From: Candidatus Pacearchaeota archaeon
GTDB lineage: Archaea; Nanobdellota; Nanobdellia; Pacearchaeales; GW2011-AR1
Assembly (NCBI GenBank): GCA_023142835.1
Contig: JAGLIS010000048.1
Location: 1 to 6,531 of the forward strand
Direction: 5' to 3'
DNA length: 6,531 nucleotides
The notes under the pieces were generated by a model. The model was not told the origin of the DNA and searched no databases. It saw only the letters and a program-made list of their open reading frames with translations. This document shows, piece after piece, positions 4,710-6,531 of the stretch (positions are counted from its first letter, which is position 1; the number at the start of each line of letters is the position of its first letter). Position numbers and translations under genes: made by a program.

Positions 4710-5348
4710 TTATTCTTTCTTTTTCTCTTCCTTGGTTTCCTTAGCAGCCTTCTTCTCAGATTCTTTTGCTTTTTCTACTTCTTCTGCTGCTTGAACAGCT
4801 TCTTGTTTTGTGGCTATTTGAGCGAAGAACTCATCTAATTCTATTCTCTTATCAGGATTGACATCTGTTTTCTGTGCTTCGATTTCTTCTTTGTATTTTC
4901 CTTCAGAGATTTCTTCTAAAATTTCTTTTGGTTCTTTGCTTTCGATTAGGACTCCTAATGCTTGACAAGTTCCTATAATGGATTTTAATGTTGAGATTAA
5001 ATCATTTGAAAGCATGGAAGGGTGTTTTGATTTTGCTATGGAAATAACTTGTTCAATTGCAAAGTTTCCTACTCTTTGTTTCATTCGGGCTCCTGAAGCT
5101 TTCTCTATTTTGAGTTCTTTTTTTATTAATTCTGATGTTGGAGGAGATAAAACTTTTATGGAGAATTCTTTTGTTTTTGGATCTACGGTTAAGTGAACTG
5201 GAACTGTGACTCCTTTGAATTCTGAAGTTGCTTCGTTCACGTCGGAGATGACTTGTCCCATATTTATTCCCATAGGGCCTAGCTGTTGAGCAACTGCTGG
5301 ACCTGGACTCATATTTCCACCTTCAACAAGTAATTTTATTAGTGCCAT
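4710..5348 (-). CDS. rpl11: 50S ribosomal protein uL11 with extended charged C-terminal tail
   Basis: The N-terminal domain has the family pattern: IKLLVEGGNMSPGPAVAQQLGPMGINMGQV (4-33), VPVHLTVDPKTKEFSI (49-64) and SPPTSELIKKELK (68-80). The RNA-binding C-terminal domain runs from about 81 to 152, with VGNFAIEQVISIAKSK, the core IIGTCQALGVLIE (124-136) and the archaeal ending EEISEGKYKEE. uL11 sits at the base of the ribosomal stalk and binds 23S rRNA in the GTPase centre. At 212 residues it is about 50 longer than typical archaeal uL11. The excess (about 155-212) is an acidic helix followed by a Lys/Glu/Ala-rich tail, probably a flexible or coiled extension. It is 41 bp downstream of spt5, the usual order. 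A TATA-like site 26 nt upstream could give a separate leaderless transcript. rpl1 does not follow it. Confidence 0.94.
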   Translation of the reverse strand: MALIKLLVEGGNMSPGPAVAQQLGPMGINMGQVISDVNEATSEFKGVTVPVHLTVDPKTKEFSIKVLSPPTSELIKKELKIEKASGARMKQRVGNFAIEQVISIAKSKHPSMLSNDLISTLKSIIGTCQALGVLIESKEPKEILEEISEGKYKEEIEAQKTDVNPDKRIELDEFFAQIATKQEAVQAAEEVEKAKESEKKAAKETKEEKKKE

Positions 5349-5369
5349 TTTATTTTTTTGAAGAGTTCC

Positions 5370-5380
5370 TTTAAAAAACT
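5370..5380 (-). promoter_or_regulatory. rpl11: Possible TATA box of rpl11
   Basis: AGTTTTTTAAA on the minus strand is centred about 26 nt before the rpl11 ATG. It could be an internal promoter giving extra uL11 mRNA. The T6 run could equally be a weak terminator after spt5. Both readings are tentative. Confidence 0.35.
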
Positions 5381-5389
5381 ATTGAAGAA

Positions 5390-6073
5390 TTAATCTTCTT
5401 CTAATTCCTCCCGTCTTATTACTCTGATATTGTCTAATTTAACTGTAACAGGGATTGGAACTACTGCACTTAGTAGGGATACGACACATTCTCCTTTTGT
5501 TTTATCAACCCTTACTACTTTTGCTTTTTCATTTTTGAATGGCTCTGAAATAATTTCGATGATGTCGTTCTTTTCTATTTTAATGTCTGCTGCAACTGGC
5601 TCAAGCATTTGTCTAATCTCGCCATAGGTTACTGTTTTCCCAATAATTCCTCTTACATAAGGTAGATTAAATACTGCTTCTTCTGCGTGTTCTTTGTCGG
5701 GGGATTCTAAGAATACGTAACCTCGAAGTCCATGCGGTCTTGCAAGGGCATAGATTCCTATTTTCTTTTTCTTAACTTTGTCGGCAATCATCTCTAGTGC
5801 CTTGTCTTCTTTGTTTGTTGTAACTTTAATTACAAATATAAGGGATTCGAATTTTCGTGGAGGTTTTTCCTCTTTTTGTTCTTCCTGTTGTTTGGACTCT
5901 TCGGTATCTTGAATGTCTTCATTAGCTGATTCTAATTCTTCTTTTGAATCTTCTCCAGGAACTATTGATTGTTTTTTTGAACCTTTAATTTTTGGTGCAA
6001 AGACATCTTCATCAGCGTTACTACTATCGTCGTCTTCGAGATAATCGAACTCACTGTCATATCCTATTGCCAT
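5390..6073 (-). CDS. spt5: Transcription elongation factor Spt5 (NusG family) with acidic N-terminal extension
   Basis: Residues about 76-160 form the NGN domain: SLIFVIKVTTNKEDKALEMIADKV, IYALARPHGLRGYVFLES (107-124), YVRGIIGKTVTYGEI (139-153). Residues about 165-220 form the KOW domain (KNDIIEIISEPFKNEKAKVVRVD then VPIPVTVKLDNIRVI). Archaeal Spt5 binds the RNA polymerase clamp, with Spt4, and makes elongation processive. The usual archaeal protein is about 150 residues and starts near residue 77 here. The extra N-terminal 75 residues contain 24 Asp/Glu (runs at 13-16, 21-23, 45-48, 64-65, 68-69), have low complexity and look disordered, recalling the acidic N-terminus of eukaryotic Spt5. 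The chosen start at 6073 has a GGAG Shine-Dalgarno 9 nt upstream, so the extension is probably translated. spt5 heads the unit and uL11 follows. secE, often upstream in archaea, is absent. Confidence 0.93.
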   Translation of the reverse strand: MAIGYDSEFDYLEDDDSSNADEDVFAPKIKGSKKQSIVPGEDSKEELESANEDIQDTEESKQQEEQKEEKPPRKFESLIFVIKVTTNKEDKALEMIADKVKKKKIGIYALARPHGLRGYVFLESPDKEHAEEAVFNLPYVRGIIGKTVTYGEIRQMLEPVAADIKIEKNDIIEIISEPFKNEKAKVVRVDKTKGECVVSLLSAVVPIPVTVKLDNIRVIRREELEED

Positions 6074-6082
6074 TATTTTTTG

Positions 6083-6086
6083 CTCC
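6083..6086 (-). promoter_or_regulatory. spt5: Shine-Dalgarno site of spt5
   Basis: GGAG, inside GCTGGAGCA on the minus strand, lies 9 nt before the spt5 ATG. Besides the 56-aa membrane gene it is the only clear Shine-Dalgarno in the window. It supports the ATG at 6073 over downstream starts, hence the long N-terminus of Spt5. Confidence 0.6.
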
Positions 6087-6088
6087 AG

Positions 6089-6114
6089 CTAATTCTTAAA
6101 AATCTAAGAATTAG
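6089..6114 (-). promoter_or_regulatory. spt5: Perfect 10-bp hairpin in the spt5 leader, touching the ribosome binding site
   Basis: Arms CTAATTCTTA (6114-6105) and TAAGAATTAG (6098-6089) are perfect inverted repeats around a 6-nt loop. The 3' arm ends 2 nt before the GGAG site, and the 5' arm begins close to the transcript start predicted from the TATA box. As RNA it would be a 5'-terminal stem next to the Shine-Dalgarno; as DNA it would be an operator just downstream of the start site. Position argues for control of the spt5-rpl11 unit; the mechanism is not shown. Confidence 0.55.
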
Positions 6115-6137
6115 ATATTGATAATAGAAAATTTTGG

Positions 6138-6150
6138 TTTTTAAATATTT
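6138..6150 (-). promoter_or_regulatory. spt5: TATA box of the spt5-rpl11 transcription unit
   Basis: AAATATTTAAAAA on the minus strand is a good archaeal TATA element. It is about 70 nt before the spt5 ATG, so unlike its neighbours this gene should have a leader of roughly 40-45 nt. The leader holds the hairpin at 6089-6114 and the Shine-Dalgarno. Confidence 0.55.
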
Positions 6151-6184
6151 TGGTAGTGTTACATTGTTAAGTTAAAGGGATCTG

Positions 6185-6192
6185 TTTAAATA
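6185..6192 (+). promoter_or_regulatory. TATA box of the 74-aa gene
   Basis: TTTAAATA is a near-consensus archaeal TATA element with the purine-rich AAAGGGA a few bases upstream (6174-6180, BRE-like). It is centred 25 nt before the ATG at 6214, which predicts a leaderless transcript. It is the main support that this short reading frame is expressed. Confidence 0.62.
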
Positions 6193-6213
6193 TATCTAAA
6201 TCATCTCTTTTTT

Positions 6214-6438
6214 ATGGATTATTCTCTTAGAGATGGTAAGGGTGGGAGAGCAAACTCAATTAAGGAAATAAAGCTAAATGGGGTTACTATTGGAGTTTTC
6301 GCAGGTAGTAGAGGATGGAAACCCGAACACGATATTGTTATTAAGTATCAAGAAGATGGAAAAAGAGTAAGAACTCCTAAGCATATCCATTGGGTTATAG
6401 ACATTTTGATTAAGAAAGAACATAATAGAGAACTCTAG
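6214..6438 (+). CDS. Small 74-aa protein of unknown function
   Basis: ATG at 6214 to TAG gives a basic, soluble 74-residue protein. Features seen: a glycine-rich start (RDGKGGR, 6-12), a beta-like pair of strands (IKEIKLNGVTIGVFAGS, 16-32), GWKPEHDIVIKYQEDGKRVR (34-53), and a distinctive ending TPKHIHWVIDILIKKEHN (54-71) with two histidines and a tryptophan. I do not recognise the family. The compact layout would suit a small nucleic-acid or protein-binding unit, but no motif proves it. The promoter at the leaderless distance and a T-rich tract after the stop argue for a real gene. The abrupt end after the amphipathic HIHWVIDILIKK helix could mean it is the N-terminal remnant of a longer protein; no continuation was found in the alternative frames after 6438. 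Confidence 0.65.
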   Translation: MDYSLRDGKGGRANSIKEIKLNGVTIGVFAGSRGWKPEHDIVIKYQEDGKRVRTPKHIHWVIDILIKKEHNREL

Positions 6439-6445
6439 TAACCAA

Positions 6446-6455
6446 TTTTTCTTTT
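6446..6455 (+). terminator. T-rich terminator of the 74-aa gene
   Basis: TTTTTCTTTT begins 8 nt after the stop codon, in a non-coding stretch. Runs of this kind are sufficient for termination by archaeal RNA polymerase, and no other explanation for the tract is evident. Confidence 0.45.
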
Positions 6456-6508
6456 CACCCCTATGAATAATTACCTTCATAATTAAAAAAGGATATGTAA
6501 TAAATCAA

Positions 6509-6531
6509 CGCCCGAGACAGGACTTGAGGCC
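6509..6531 (-). other. tRNA 3'-end-like sequence, cut by the window edge
   Basis: Read on the minus strand the last 23 bases give CCTCAAGTCCTGT then CTCGGGC and a single G. This resembles the T-loop, the 3' half of the T-stem, the 3' acceptor strand and discriminator base of a tRNA, without encoded CCA. The universal G53-T54 is replaced by CC, so it may be a degenerate tRNA, a tRNA interrupted near 53/54 by an archaeal intron, or a tRNA-derived attachment site. The 5' part lies outside the window, so identity cannot be given. Confidence 0.35.

Noticed and set aside
6074..6213. Possible small secE upstream of spt5
   Set aside because: The 140-bp gap holds a promoter, a hairpin and the opposite promoter, with no reading frame for a SecE-size membrane protein.
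6274..6480. Minus-strand 68-codon frame opposite the 74-aa gene
   Set aside because: It has no TATA box or Shine-Dalgarno at a sensible distance, while the plus-strand frame has both promoter and terminator.

Overview
The window looks like a piece of an AT-rich archaeal genome, most likely a reduced DPANN-type archaeon close to Woesearchaeota/Pacearchaeota. Support for archaea: an Spt5-type NGN-KOW protein, the archaeal/eukaryotic ribosomal protein eL43 (L37Ae), the RNA polymerase subunit Rpo12, prefoldin beta, a Dph2-family protein, an archaeal SepF, and TATA boxes about 25-29 nt upstream of several start codons (leaderless transcripts). The lineage assignment is inferred from compact gene order, short or truncated proteins and a secreted acidic S-layer-like protein. 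It was not tested by search.

Left part (1-1479, minus strand): the first 493 codons of a large secreted, acidic, beta-rich surface protein, probably S-layer or cell-envelope, cut by the window edge. A short divergent promoter region (1480-1569) separates it from two small plus-strand integral membrane proteins (1570-1938 and 1969-2139). The second of these overlaps the end of the opposing gene by 8 bp.

Centre and right (2132-6073, minus strand; read from high to low coordinates): spt5, rpl11, tRNA-Pro(UGG), rpl37ae (eL43), rpo12, pfdB, then sepF, an unrecognised 163-aa gene and a shortened dph2. This is a tightly packed transcription/translation/folding block followed by a cell division gene and a diphthamide-type gene. 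Probable promoters lie before spt5, tRNA-Pro and sepF, with weaker TATA-like sites before rpl11 and rpo12. Three neighbours often found in this context in other archaea are not here: secE before spt5, rpl1 after rpl11, and pcc1 between rpo12 and pfdB.

Right edge: a 74-aa plus-strand gene of unknown function with its own leaderless-type promoter and a T-rich end, then 23 bases on the minus strand that resemble the 3' end of a tRNA or a tRNA-derived fragment, cut by the window end.

Nothing here looks like a defence system, transposon, CRISPR array or phage. The points most worth a second look are the acidic, eukaryote-like N-terminal extension of Spt5, the hairpin touching the spt5 ribosome binding site, the Dph2 protein that lacks the domain carrying the first cluster cysteine, and the orphan gene translationally coupled to it.
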